DNA of 26,159 nucleotides from an uncultured bacterium (GCA_938003875.1 CALKWO010000188.1:1-26159), one strand, 5' to 3'. Counted from the first letter of the stretch, positions 14,989 to 22,380 are shown. Program-made: numbers and translations. The notes: a model not told the origin generated them from the sequence alone.

Positions 14989-16847
14989 GATCTTTTTCCT
15001 ATCGTAATAGCGTCAAATTTGCATACAGAGTAACAAGAACCGCACTGGATACATTTGGCCTGGAGGATTTCATGCTTTTCTCTTTTTTGTCCGATTATGG
15101 CTTCTACAGGGCAAACTCTCAGGCAGGCACCGCAGCCTGTGCATTTTTCGTTAATCGTGAAAGAGGTCAGAGCCTTACATACTCCAGCAGGACAACGTTT
15201 TTCCAGAATATGCAAAAGATATTCTTCACGGAAATAGCGTAGTGTACTCATGACAGGGTTGGCAGATGTACTCCCCAGACCACAAAGAGAGCTGTCCTGA
15301 AGAACTTGGGCAAGCTCTTCTATTTTGGGGAGATATTCTTCTTTTCCTCTTCCTTCTACGATTTCTTTCAAAAAGTAGTGTAGTTGAGGTAAGCCTTCTC
15401 TGCAAGGCAAACACTTTCCACAAGATTCCTGGATGAGAAATTGCGTGAAATATCTTGCCACATCCACCATGCAGGTACGATCATCCATTACGATCATACC
15501 GCCAGAACCCATCATAGAGCCTGCCTGGGTGAGTGTGTCGAAATCAACAGGAGTATCCAGGTGAGATGCAGGCAAGCATCCGCCGCTAGGCCCACCTGTC
15601 TGGACGGCCTTGAACTGTCGGTCGCCTATGATTCCTCCGCCTATGCCAAAAATTACCTCTCTCAAGGTAGTTCCCATAGCTACTTCGATAAGCCCTGTGT
15701 TTTTGACTTTACCAACCAGAGAGAATACCTTGGTCCCTGGACTCTTCGGGGTGCCGATTTCCGTGAACCATTTCGCTCCTTTTTGTAAAATCAAAGGCAC
15801 ATTCGCCCATGTTTCCACATTATTGAGAACAGTAGGACTGTCGAAAAGGCCTTTGTCTGTGGCATGGATATATTTTGCCCTCGGCTCTCCGACCTTTCCT
15901 TCCAAAGATCGCATCAAGGCACTGGATTCACCGCATACAAACGCTCCCCCGCCTCGGTTTATATGAATCTCGAAGGAAAAAGAAGAGCCAGCGATATTTT
16001 CTCCAAGAAGCCCGTATTCTTTTGCTTCCTGGATAGCATGACTCAGATGCTTTACAGCAAGAGGATATTCGTGGCGTACATAAATATATCCTTCTTTCGC
16101 ACAAAGACTATATGCACCAAGAATCATTCCTTCCAGAACACCATGTGGATCGCCTTCCATGATGCTTCGATCCATAAAGGCACCAGGGTCGCCTTCATCG
16201 CCATTGCAAAGGACATATCTGTTGCCCTGAGCTTTTTTACAAGCTTTCCACTTTCTTCCTGTTAGAAAGCCTCCGCCTCCTCTTCCTCTTAGTCCCGATT
16301 TCTCTATCTCCTCAATGATAGAATCAGGGTCTCTTTTTTTATCGAGTATATCCAGCAAAGTCTCATATCCGCCTGCTCTAATATAATCTTTTATATCCAT
16401 AGGGTCAATAACACCCATGTTCCTCAGCACAAGGCGATTCTGTCTTGCAATAAAAGGAATGCTGTCATGATGCGATATTCTTTCTTTCGTCTCACTGTCT
16501 TTATAAAGAAGACGTTCTATGATTTCGCCTTTTGCAATGGTCTTTTCCACGATTTCAGGAACATCTTTCATCTTGACAGAACAGTAGAATATTCCCTGGG
16601 GCATGAACCATACCAGAGGGCCTTTTTCACACATTCCCTGGCATCCAGGTTTTTTAACGACAAGCTCTACAGAAGATCCGATTCCTTTCGCTTTCAGATC
16701 TTCTTCTATTTTATGAGCGATTTCCAGGCTTCCCCCTGCTCTACAACCTGTTCCGCAACAAACCAGGACTTTCTTTTGTTCCAAAGGCTGTAAGACGAGA
16801 AGCTGCTTTCGTAAATTCTGATAATCGTCAAACGAGTTAATCTTCAT
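14985..16847 (-). CDS. NuoF-like NADH-binding flavoprotein subunit (HndC/HydB-type)
   Basis: A 620-residue diaphorase subunit. An N-terminal thioredoxin-like [2Fe-2S] domain has C30/C35 and C69/C73. The NuoF core has the NADH/FMN motifs GLRGRGGGGF (185-194) and NGDEGDPGAF, an SLBB region, and the N3 [4Fe-4S] ligands C476, C479, C482 and C522. Two C-terminal ferredoxin clusters have C569-C572-C575-C579 and C599-C602-C605-C609. This extended form is that of electron-bifurcating or NAD(P)-linked hydrogenases (HydB, HndC), not of complex I NuoF. AGGGAG lies 6 nt upstream of the ATG. It overlaps nuoE by 11 nt and the hoxU-like gene by 4 nt. It transfers electrons between NAD(H) and the Fe-S chain. 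Confidence 0.92.
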   Translation of the reverse strand: MKINSFDDYQNLRKQLLVLQPLEQKKVLVCCGTGCRAGGSLEIAHKIEEDLKAKGIGSSVELVVKKPGCQGMCEKGPLVWFMPQGIFYCSVKMKDVPEIVEKTIAKGEIIERLLYKDSETKERISHHDSIPFIARQNRLVLRNMGVIDPMDIKDYIRAGGYETLLDILDKKRDPDSIIEEIEKSGLRGRGGGGFLTGRKWKACKKAQGNRYVLCNGDEGDPGAFMDRSIMEGDPHGVLEGMILGAYSLCAKEGYIYVRHEYPLAVKHLSHAIQEAKEYGLLGENIAGSSFSFEIHINRGGGAFVCGESSALMRSLEGKVGEPRAKYIHATDKGLFDSPTVLNNVETWANVPLILQKGAKWFTEIGTPKSPGTKVFSLVGKVKNTGLIEVAMGTTLREVIFGIGGGIIGDRQFKAVQTGGPSGGCLPASHLDTPVDFDTLTQAGSMMGSGGMIVMDDRTCMVDVARYFTQFLIQESCGKCLPCREGLPQLHYFLKEIVEGRGKEEYLPKIEELAQVLQDSSLCGLGSTSANPVMSTLRYFREEYLLHILEKRCPAGVCKALTSFTINEKCTGCGACLRVCPVEAIIGQKREKHEILQAKCIQCGSCYSVCKFDAITIGKRS

Positions 16848-17307
16848 TCTTTTCTCCCTTGAGGATATCTTTAACCTTGATCGCCGTTACATTGCGATGG
16901 TATTCTTCATTTACTACTACAACAGGTGCCATAGCACATGCGCCCACGCAATTGACGGTTTCCAGGGTAAATTCCTGGTCTTTTGTAGTTTGGGAACGGA
17001 GTACTCCCAGTTGTCTCTCGAATTCCTGGGTGATTTCTTCACCTCCTCTGATATGGCATGCAGTTCCTAAGCAAACGCGAATCACTTTTTTGCCTTTGGG
17101 ATTCAGGCTAAAAGCTTTATAAAAAGTGGTAACACTGAAGACTTTGGCCAAAGGGACGTTCAGCTCCTGTGCTACTCTTTTCAAGGCATCGCATGGCAGA
17201 TAGTTAAAGGTATCATGAATATCCTGCAATACCATAATGAGCGATGTCTCATCGTGAGGATAAGCCTGGAGAATCTCCTCTACTTTTGTCATATCCAAAC
17301 ATTCCAT
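16837..17307 (-). CDS. NuoE-like [2Fe-2S] thioredoxin-fold subunit
   Basis: A 156-residue partner of NuoF. A helical N-terminal part (EEILQAYPHDETSLIMVLQDI) leads to a thioredoxin-like domain with the four cluster ligands C79/C84 (CLGTAC) and C120/C124 (CVGAC), complete and normally spaced. Length is that of bacterial NuoE/HndA/HydC. AAGGA precedes the ATG at 17307. It lies 10 nt after the gamma-subunit gene and overlaps nuoF by 11 nt, so it is the join between the oxidoreductase half and the diaphorase half of the operon. Confidence 0.92.
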   Translation of the reverse strand: MECLDMTKVEEILQAYPHDETSLIMVLQDIHDTFNYLPCDALKRVAQELNVPLAKVFSVTTFYKAFSLNPKGKKVIRVCLGTACHIRGGEEITQEFERQLGVLRSQTTKDQEFTLETVNCVGACAMAPVVVVNEEYHRNVTAIKVKDILKGEKNED

Positions 17308-17317
17308 TTTTTTATCC

Positions 17318-17869
17318 TTAAACGCTGGTCTGGTCTTTTTTACTTAAATCGTATCCTTTTTTCAAGGCTGCCATGTTTAAAGAAATCAATTTTTGGTTTC
17401 CAGAAAACTGGCTTTTGATTTGTTCGTAGACTGTTTCTAATTTCACAATTTGTGATCTGCCGATATATGCCCCCAAGGCAACCATATTGGCAGCCTTTCC
17501 CGTTCCACATTCCATAGCAATATCATTGCAAGGGATGTATACAGTATCTACATCTTCTCTTGGAGATAAAACATCAATCAAGGATTTGTTGATGATGAGT
17601 ATTCCATTTCGTTTAAGATTGGGAGCAAAACGGTCTAGCGATGGACGATTCAGAACAACCAGTCCAAACGGAGAGTCCACGACAGGCGAACCTATAGGTT
17701 GATCGGAAAGAACAACAGTGCAGTTGGCTGTTCCACCTCTCATTTCAGGGCCATAAGAAGGCAGCCAGGAGACTTCCTTGCCTTCTTCCATTCCAGCATA
17801 AGCAAGAATTTTGCCAATCAGCATGATTCCCTGCCCACCAAATCCTGCCATAATCACTTCACTTTGCAT
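17318..17869 (-). CDS. 2-oxoacid:acceptor oxidoreductase, gamma subunit
   Basis: A 183-residue gamma (POR_C) subunit that binds CoA-side elements in the 2-oxoacid:ferredoxin oxidoreductase complex. The signature AGFGGQGIMLIGKILAYAG is at the N-terminus and is followed by SWLPSYGPEMRGGTANCTV, both typical of Vor/Kor gamma chains. AAAGG lies six nt before the ATG. It is separated from the beta gene by 142 nt containing three tandem hairpin repeats, the only large gap in an otherwise tight operon. Confidence 0.92.
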   Translation of the reverse strand: MQSEVIMAGFGGQGIMLIGKILAYAGMEEGKEVSWLPSYGPEMRGGTANCTVVLSDQPIGSPVVDSPFGLVVLNRPSLDRFAPNLKRNGILIINKSLIDVLSPREDVDTVYIPCNDIAMECGTGKAANMVALGAYIGRSQIVKLETVYEQIKSQFSGNQKLISLNMAALKKGYDLSKKDQTSV

Positions 17870-17892
17870 ATCTTGCCTTTCGCAATTTGCCT

Positions 17893-17998
17893 CAGGGCGT
17901 TGCCCTGGGCTGGTATGTGATTCCCAGGGCGTTGCCCTGGGCTGGTATGTGATTCCCAGGGCGTTGCCCTGGGCTGGTATGTGTAACCCCTTTGGGGT
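17893..17998. repeat. Three 32-bp tandem hairpin repeats between beta and gamma genes
   Basis: The core CAGGGCGTTGCCCTGGGCTG begins at 17893, 17925 and 17957, an exact 32-bp period joined by GTATGTGATTCC. Each copy can form an 8-bp hairpin (CCCAGGGC / GCCCTGGG around GTT; the first copy has a shorter outer stem). After copy 3 comes a second small hairpin ACCCC-TTT-GGGGT. A single diverged copy lies at 20191-20234. The repeats contain no spacers and no gene. Confidence 0.93.
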
Positions 17999-18011
17999 AA
18001 AAAAAATATAA

Positions 18012-18764
18012 CTATTTCACTTTACCTTCTTCTGGTGTTTTAAAGATTCCCAGGGGATAATAAGGAATCATATTTTGTTCCAGCCATTCTGTTGCTTTTT
18101 TGGGAGGAAGCCCCCAGTTTGTAGGGCAAGTGGATAAAAATTCCACAAGAGTAAAGCAACGTCCGCTTACCTGATACCCAAAAGCTCTTTTCAAAACTTT
18201 TTTAGCTTCAATGACATTGCGAGGAGAGTGGCTGGAAACTCTGGCTATAAAAGAATCTGTTTGTAAAGAAGAAAGTAGTTCTGCCATACGAATGGGAAAG
18301 CCTGCTGTTTGTACATCCCTTCCTTGCGGACAGGTGGATGTTACCTGCTGAGGAAGAGTGGTAGGGGCCATCTGGCCTCCTGTCATGCCGTAGATAGCAT
18401 TATTCACAAAAACAACAGAAATTTTTTCTCCACGGTTTGCAGCATGGATAATTTCCCCCATACCTATGGAGGCAAGGTCGCCATCTCCCTGGTATGTAAA
18501 TACAAAAAGGTCTGGACGGCCTCGTTTAACACCTGTTGCTACAGCAGGTGCTCTTCCATGCGCTGCCTCTATAAAATCTACATCAAGATAGTTGTAAGCT
18601 AAAACCGCACATCCTACAGGGGCAACGCCTACGGTTTTTTCTTTCAGGTTATATTCATCCAGGAGTTCACCAATCAGGCGATGGATAATGCCATGCGTGC
18701 AACCAGGACAATAGTGGGTTATTGTGCTGGACATGGCTTTGGGTCTGCTAAAAATCGCTTCCAT
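18012..18764 (-). CDS. 2-oxoacid:acceptor oxidoreductase, beta (TPP-binding) subunit
   Basis: A 250-residue catalytic subunit carrying thiamine pyrophosphate. The TPP/Mg motif is QGDGDLASIGMGEIIHAANR followed by VVFVNNAIYGMTGGQMAPTT. The N-terminal YCPGCTHG and VGCAVLAYN supply cysteines of the usual proximal [4Fe-4S] site. The TPP-dependent decarboxylation of the 2-oxoacid takes place at the alpha/beta interface. GGGAG precedes the ATG, and the alpha gene ends 27 nt upstream. Sequence style is Kor/Vor beta, not pyruvate (PorB). Confidence 0.93.
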   Translation of the reverse strand: MEAIFSRPKAMSSTITHYCPGCTHGIIHRLIGELLDEYNLKEKTVGVAPVGCAVLAYNYLDVDFIEAAHGRAPAVATGVKRGRPDLFVFTYQGDGDLASIGMGEIIHAANRGEKISVVFVNNAIYGMTGGQMAPTTLPQQVTSTCPQGRDVQTAGFPIRMAELLSSLQTDSFIARVSSHSPRNVIEAKKVLKRAFGYQVSGRCFTLVEFLSTCPTNWGLPPKKATEWLEQNMIPYYPLGIFKTPEEGKVK

Positions 18765-18791
18765 ATAATTCTCCCATTCTAGGGTATTTTT

Positions 18792-19853
18792 TTATGTCTT
18801 TTGAGCAAGAATACGTTTGAGTTCACGGCAAACTTCTTCTGGGCTGGGAACCATTCCTCCACTGCGCCCATAGAAATGCACTGGCCTTTGGCCTTCTACG
18901 GCAAGCCTTACATCATCAATCATCTGCCCCATAGAAAGCTCTACAACCAAAACCTGTTTTGCCTTTCTTGCTGCTTCCTGAATTGCCTTGTAAGGATAAG
19001 GATAAAGACTGATCGGTCTTGCCAGCCCAATGGAAATATTTTCCTCTTGCAAAAGGGCAATGGAAGTTTTGCAGATTCTTGCCATAGTTCCATAGGCTAC
19101 AATCAAGAGATCATAAGGCTTTTCGGTATTATAAAGTTCAAAACGCTGCTCGTTTTTCTCTACTTCATCGTATTTCTTTTTCAGGAAAATATTATGCTGT
19201 TCCAGCTTTACAGGATCGAGGAAAAGAGAATGAATTTTATTAGCAGCTCTGCCCTTTGCCCCACTGGCAGCCCAAATTTTTTCTGGAAGCTGTTTTTTTT
19301 CACGCTTTTTGAACTCCACAGGTTCCATCATCTGCCCAATAATCCCATCTCCTATAATCATGACAGGATTGCGATATTGGTCAGCAAGATCAAAGGCTTC
19401 GATCATCAGGTCGGCTGCTTCTTGTACAGTAGAAGGAGCAAGTACGATCACGCGAAAATCGCCATGACCAATGCCGCGAGTTGCCTGCCAGTAGTCCGAT
19501 TGAGCGGGAAGAATTCCTCCCAGACCTGGGCCTCCTCTTACAATGTTTACAATAACAACAGGAAGTTGAGAGCCTGCCATATAGGACACAGCTTCGGCCA
19601 TCAAACTAATTCCAGGGCTGGAAGAAGAAGTGAAAACCCGAACACCTGCCGCCGCACAACCATATATCATATTCGATGCAGCGACTTCACTCTCAGCCTG
19701 CACATAAACACCCCCGACTTCAGGCAACCGTCGGGAAAGATATTCTGGTACTTCGGTTTGAGGGGTAATAGGGTATCCAAAAAAATGGAGGCAGCCAGCC
19801 TGAATCGCTGCTTCACCTAACGCCTCACAGCCTTTCATCAATTTCTTTGCCAT
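18792..19853 (-). CDS. vorB: 2-oxoacid:acceptor oxidoreductase, alpha subunit (VorB-type)
   Basis: A 353-residue alpha subunit. The substrate-carboxylate motif GYPITPQTEVPEYL is followed by AESEVAASNMIYGCAAAGVR, TSSSSPGISLM and NIVRGGPGLGG. This wording is that of proteins annotated as 2-oxoisovalerate oxidoreductase VorB, with 2-oxoglutarate KorA as the near alternative. The ATG at 19853 has GGAAGG five nt upstream; a GTG 6 nt earlier is less likely. Branched-chain 2-oxoacids (from Val, Leu and Ile) or 2-oxoglutarate are the likely substrates, converted to acyl-CoA and CO2. It begins 19 nt after the ferredoxin-type delta gene. Confidence 0.9.
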   Translation of the reverse strand: MAKKLMKGCEALGEAAIQAGCLHFFGYPITPQTEVPEYLSRRLPEVGGVYVQAESEVAASNMIYGCAAAGVRVFTSSSSPGISLMAEAVSYMAGSQLPVVIVNIVRGGPGLGGILPAQSDYWQATRGIGHGDFRVIVLAPSTVQEAADLMIEAFDLADQYRNPVMIIGDGIIGQMMEPVEFKKREKKQLPEKIWAASGAKGRAANKIHSLFLDPVKLEQHNIFLKKKYDEVEKNEQRFELYNTEKPYDLLIVAYGTMARICKTSIALLQEENISIGLARPISLYPYPYKAIQEAARKAKQVLVVELSMGQMIDDVRLAVEGQRPVHFYGRSGGMVPSPEEVCRELKRILAQKT

Positions 19854-19872
19854 AATCACCTTCCGTCAAATT

Positions 19873-20106
19873 TCAATAATCGAAGTATGCGTATTGAACA
19901 CCATTGACGTAAACATCAATCGCCACATCAGGACAGGTAATGGCGCAGATACGACATCCTATACATCGCGATTGGTCTGCAATCTGGGCATAAAAATATC
20001 CCTTCACATTAATTTTGCTAGACATCTCGATGATTTCCTGAGGGCAAGCTTTTGTACAGAGTTCACAGCCTTTGCACCTGTCTTTATCAATTACAACTTT
20101 GGGCAT
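19873..20106 (-). CDS. 2-oxoacid:acceptor oxidoreductase, delta (2x[4Fe-4S] ferredoxin) subunit
   Basis: A 77-residue ferredoxin-like subunit with two complete cluster motifs: C11-C14-C17-C21 (CKGCELCTKACP) and C48-C51-C54-C58 (CIGCRICAITCP). I chose the ATG at 20106 because GAGGAG lies six nt upstream and the MPKVVIDKDRC start is typical. A nine-codon upstream extension is open but unsupported. It is the first gene of the vor-nuo operon. It probably passes electrons from the TPP site to an external ferredoxin or to the NuoEF/HoxU-like module encoded downstream. Confidence 0.9.
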   Translation of the reverse strand: MPKVVIDKDRCKGCELCTKACPQEIIEMSSKINVKGYFYAQIADQSRCIGCRICAITCPDVAIDVYVNGVQYAYFDY

Positions 20107-20139
20107 GAGGTACTCCTCATCAAAATGAATCAAAAAGAA

Positions 20140-20165
20140 AATGCTAGAAACTCCCTTCTAGCATT
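20140..20165 (-). terminator. Terminator-like hairpin in the leader of the vor operon
   Basis: A perfect 10-bp stem (AATGCTAGAA / TTCTAGCATT) with a 6-nt loop is followed on the minus strand by TTTTCTTTTT. It ends 33 nt before the delta-subunit ATG. It either ends transcripts from upstream or acts as a leader attenuator. Confidence 0.75.
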
Positions 20166-20392
20166 CAAAAAATTAGGCAAAATTTCCATTCCCAGGGCGT
20201 TGTCCTGGGCTAGTATATATAGGCCTTTCAGGCCAAAATGCAAATCCTTTTCAAGCGTGATAAGCGATGAGAATTAAATAACTTACCCATTTTTAATTCA
20301 ATATACAATAGTTAGTTATGAGATTTTTATCTCTGTAAAAATTATTTTATAAGGTTCGACTTCTATAACACAATCAGAATACACGAAGAAAA

Positions 20393-20451
20393 ACCTGTGC
20401 AGGCTAAGCAGTGCTATGTTAATAGCATCTGCTTGAGTCTGCGGGAGAAAA
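20393..20451. repeat. Copy of the structured CCTGTGCAGGCTAAGCAG repeat
   Basis: It shares the 5' core with the tandem copies at 26010-26159 but differs in the stem. It folds as GCAGGCT (20399-20405) with AGTCTGC (20436-20442), then AAGCAG and TGCTAT with ATAGCA and CTGCTT around a GTTA loop, with single-base bulges at 20428 and 20435. The transcribed strand is not known. Confidence 0.75.
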
Positions 20452-20486
20452 TGTGGAACTTATTTAATTCTTGTTCCTAATTTTTA

Positions 20487-21623
20487 TTATTCCAATTGAT
20501 CGCGATAGAATTTCTGCAAGCGGCTTATGCTTTTTTTCATTTTTTTCTTTTCCAGCATAATGGTTTCCAGCTCCATGGTCTTCGCTCTCAAATTGTATAC
20601 TTCCTGTGTGTGGAAAAAGATATTTCCATCCTGTTCTGTGAAATGAATATCGCCTCTTTCTATCATCTGCTGTAGTTCTTCTTTTTCAATTTGCAGTAGC
20701 TTAAGTACCTCTTTTTCTCCCAGATATTCCTCATCCGAAGATATATCATCCAGGATTTTCTGTGTTGCATCTGTCGAGCTTGCTTCTTGAGGCAGCTTTA
20801 TTGCAACATCGACTTCCTCTGGGATAAGAATCAAATCAATTTTAAGATCATTGTCTGTATGGATAATTTTTTCTTTAGTACCATTTTCTTTTGTTGCATT
20901 TTTAGAAGAAAAAGCAACTGCTGTAGTTGGCTTGGGCCATAAAATTTCTTCTTCCTCGGCTTCTCCGTTTTCTTTTTGGGAAGAAGAATCCAGGCTCCCT
21001 GGGGTCAAAGGGAGAACCACAGTATCGCTAATGTGTTTATATTTTTTCATCATAGCCCGAATGTTTTTTTCTTGCTCAGCGAGCAGATCCATAGGATCAA
21101 TAGAAGGCTCCTGCGGTTTTTCAGGTATTTTTTCTTCTGGAATTGTTTTTATAGGAATATCAGGCTCTGTCTTCTTGGAAATTACGGCCTCCGCAATAGA
21201 AATTCCTTCTTGTTCCTTAGGATAGGTAATATCTTCTTTTTGCTTCCTGGTAAGATTTTTTTTGTTGAGTATATCTATTCTTTGCGTGCTAAAGCGGCTC
21301 TGTACAAAAGGAAGAGGGATTTCTTGCTCTATTTTTGCCGTTTGTGCCCTATTTGTTTCTTCTTTTTCTGCAATTTCTTTAGATTTAGCTCTTAATTTTG
21401 CATTTTCCTGGCGCAAGCTCATGACCATACCACGGAAAAGAGCAAGCTCTCTCATCCTTTCGCCTAATGTTTTTGCCAGCTTATATAAATAAGCTAATTC
21501 CTCATTGAGCTCTGATGATTTAGCCAATTCTGGACAGACTTCCATGTGAGATTTCATCATACTCTCAACAATATTCACCTGCTTATGGAAAGCTTTGATT
21601 AACTGGTGGTCACCCTTGCTCAT
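20487..21623 (-). CDS. Unrecognised coiled-coil protein with C-terminal excisionase/MerR-like HTH
   Basis: A 378-residue soluble protein with no family I can name. Residues about 1-95 are helical and coiled-coil-like (LYKLAKTLGERMRELALFRGMVMSL...). Residues about 95-290 are low-complexity, rich in Glu, Lys, Pro and Ser, and probably disordered. The C-terminal region (about 300-350) reads EKEVLKLLQIEKEELQQMIERGDIHF...GNIFFHTQEVYNLR. That matches the layout of excisionase/MerR-type helix-turn-helix domains (EVAKLLGVSEETVRRLIRRGEL...). A final coiled coil follows. It has its own near-consensus promoter, is separate from its neighbours, and has no signal peptide. A DNA-binding or structural chromosome role is possible but not shown. 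Confidence 0.75.
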   Translation of the reverse strand: MSKGDHQLIKAFHKQVNIVESMMKSHMEVCPELAKSSELNEELAYLYKLAKTLGERMRELALFRGMVMSLRQENAKLRAKSKEIAEKEETNRAQTAKIEQEIPLPFVQSRFSTQRIDILNKKNLTRKQKEDITYPKEQEGISIAEAVISKKTEPDIPIKTIPEEKIPEKPQEPSIDPMDLLAEQEKNIRAMMKKYKHISDTVVLPLTPGSLDSSSQKENGEAEEEEILWPKPTTAVAFSSKNATKENGTKEKIIHTDNDLKIDLILIPEEVDVAIKLPQEASSTDATQKILDDISSDEEYLGEKEVLKLLQIEKEELQQMIERGDIHFTEQDGNIFFHTQEVYNLRAKTMELETIMLEKKKMKKSISRLQKFYRDQLE

Positions 21624-21667
21624 TCTTGTACTGCCTAAAAATATTTTTTCTATTGTCTATTGTATGG

Positions 21668-21697
21668 ATTATAGATGCAATCCATAGATAAAGTCAA
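21668..21697 (-). promoter_or_regulatory. Predicted promoter of the coiled-coil/HTH gene
   Basis: On the minus strand TTGACT (21697-21692) and a consensus TATAAT (21673-21668) are separated by 18 nt, giving a leader of about 40 nt before the ATG at 21623. Confidence 0.65.
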
Positions 21698-21802
21698 TAA
21701 AAAAAAACCTGAAAGTGTATATAGTGGATAAATTCATAACGATTATTATTTCAATACACTAGAAAATTTATATAAATTTTTTATCAAAGTAAAAAATAAT
21801 AC

Positions 21803-21831
21803 TTGACATTTGGATTCAAATTTGCTAATAT
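21803..21831 (+). promoter_or_regulatory. Near-consensus promoter of the tRNA pair
   Basis: A consensus TTGACA (21803-21808), exactly 17 nt of spacer and TAATAT (21826-21831) end 13 nt before the tRNA-Val gene. The strength of the match fits stable-RNA transcription. Confidence 0.8.
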
Positions 21832-21844
21832 ACTTCCCAGTTTT

Positions 21845-21921
21845 GGGCGATTGGCTCAGCAGGCTAGAGCGTCTGCCTTACAAGCAGAAGGCCGGCGGTT
21901 CGAATCCGTCATCGCCCACCA
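21845..21921 (+). tRNA. tRNA-Val (anticodon TAC)
   Basis: A full cloverleaf is visible: acceptor GGGCGAT/ATCGCCC, D-stem GCTC/GAGC, anticodon stem TCTGC/GCAGA with loop CTTACAA, and T-loop TTCGAAT. The 3' CCA is encoded (21919-21921). Confidence 0.96.
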
Positions 21922-21927
21922 GTGTCT

Positions 21928-22001
21928 GGGGTCGTAGCTCAATTGGTTAGAGTATCGGACTGTCGATCCGATGGTTGCGGGTTCGAGCCCCGTCGACCTC
22001 G
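21928..22001 (+). tRNA. tRNA-Asp (anticodon GTC)
   Basis: The acceptor GGGGTCG/CGACCTC (one G-U pair), D-stem GCTC/GAGT, anticodon stem TCGGA/TCCGA with loop CTGTCGA, and T-loop TTCGAGC are all complete. The discriminator is G and the CCA is not encoded, unlike the tRNA-Val six nt upstream. Confidence 0.96.
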
Positions 22002-22118
22002 TTACATTTATCCCTTCCCAAATTTTCTTCCTAAAAAAATTTCCCTAAAATATTCAACATAAAAATCAATAATTTATTTTTTTTATACCTGGTTTCCTAT
22101 TTTAAAAGGAGTTCCTGC

Positions 22119-22352
22119 ATGGAAACTGCTCAATTAGAAGAATATCTAGTAGAACGTAATACTTTAAGCCTGACCATTTCCAAAGGCATCATCAAAACTA
22201 TCTCTGCCCAACTTAAAAAACTTCCAGAAGAAGCATTAGAAGAAATGGGTGCAACCATTCGAGATGCAAGCAATGAAATTGCTGAATCTATTTTGGATAT
22301 TCTGGCAGCAGAAGAATACGAAGGCGAATGCGATTGCGAAGGCTGTAGATAA
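22119..22352 (+). CDS. Small acidic hypothetical protein with Cys-rich tail
   Basis: A 77-residue protein of unknown function. AAAAGGAG lies six nt before the ATG and the codon use looks like that of real genes nearby, so I believe it is expressed. It is predicted helical throughout (LEEYLVERNTLSLTISKGIIKTI, EALEEMGATIRDASNEIAESI), acidic, and ends with ECDCEGCR, three cysteines that could bind a metal or take part in disulfides. It follows the tRNAs by 117 nt, and a hairpin at 22361-22380 separates it from the permease gene. Confidence 0.7.
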   Translation: METAQLEEYLVERNTLSLTISKGIIKTISAQLKKLPEEALEEMGATIRDASNEIAESILDILAAEEYEGECDCEGCR

Positions 22353-22360
22353 AAATTTTT

Positions 22361-22380
22361 CCCAGGGATTTCTCCCTGGG
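22361..22380 (+). terminator. Hairpin after the 77-residue gene
   Basis: An 8-bp perfect stem CCCAGGGA / TCCCTGGG with loop TTTC begins 8 nt after the stop codon. The following TTCTGAATATAA is only a weak U-tract, so termination may be partial. The stem resembles the CCCAGGGC repeats near 17900. Confidence 0.5.

Larger units (their letters stand above)
20107..20486 (-). promoter_or_regulatory. 380-bp gene-free leader/upstream region of the vor operon
   Basis: No gene is supported. In transcript order (high to low coordinates) it holds a copy of the structured repeat at 20393-20451, AT-rich DNA, and a possible promoter TTGCAT (20243-20238) and TATATA (20221-20216) 16 nt apart. The spacer of that promoter contains GGCCT-GAA-AGGCC-like dyad symmetry. 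Next come a CCCAGGGC-type hairpin (20191-20209) and the terminator-like hairpin at 20140-20165. The promoter is a low-confidence match by eye. Confidence 0.4.

Noticed and set aside
14224..17307. NAD(P)-linked hydrogenase or complex I operon
   Set aside because: NuoE, NuoF and HoxU-like subunits are present, but there is no H-cluster, NiFe or membrane subunit; the neighbours are 2-oxoacid oxidoreductase genes.
17893..17984. Possible CRISPR array
   Set aside because: The 32-bp units are contiguous with no variable spacers, only three copies exist, and there are no cas genes.
17811..18011. Short plus-strand frame encoding repeated ALGWYV/PRALPWAG peptides
   Set aside because: It is a translation of the non-coding hairpin repeats and has no ribosome binding site.
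18801..19820. A 339-codon open frame on the plus strand
   Set aside because: It is antisense to the well-supported vorB alpha gene, and its translation shows no recognisable motif.
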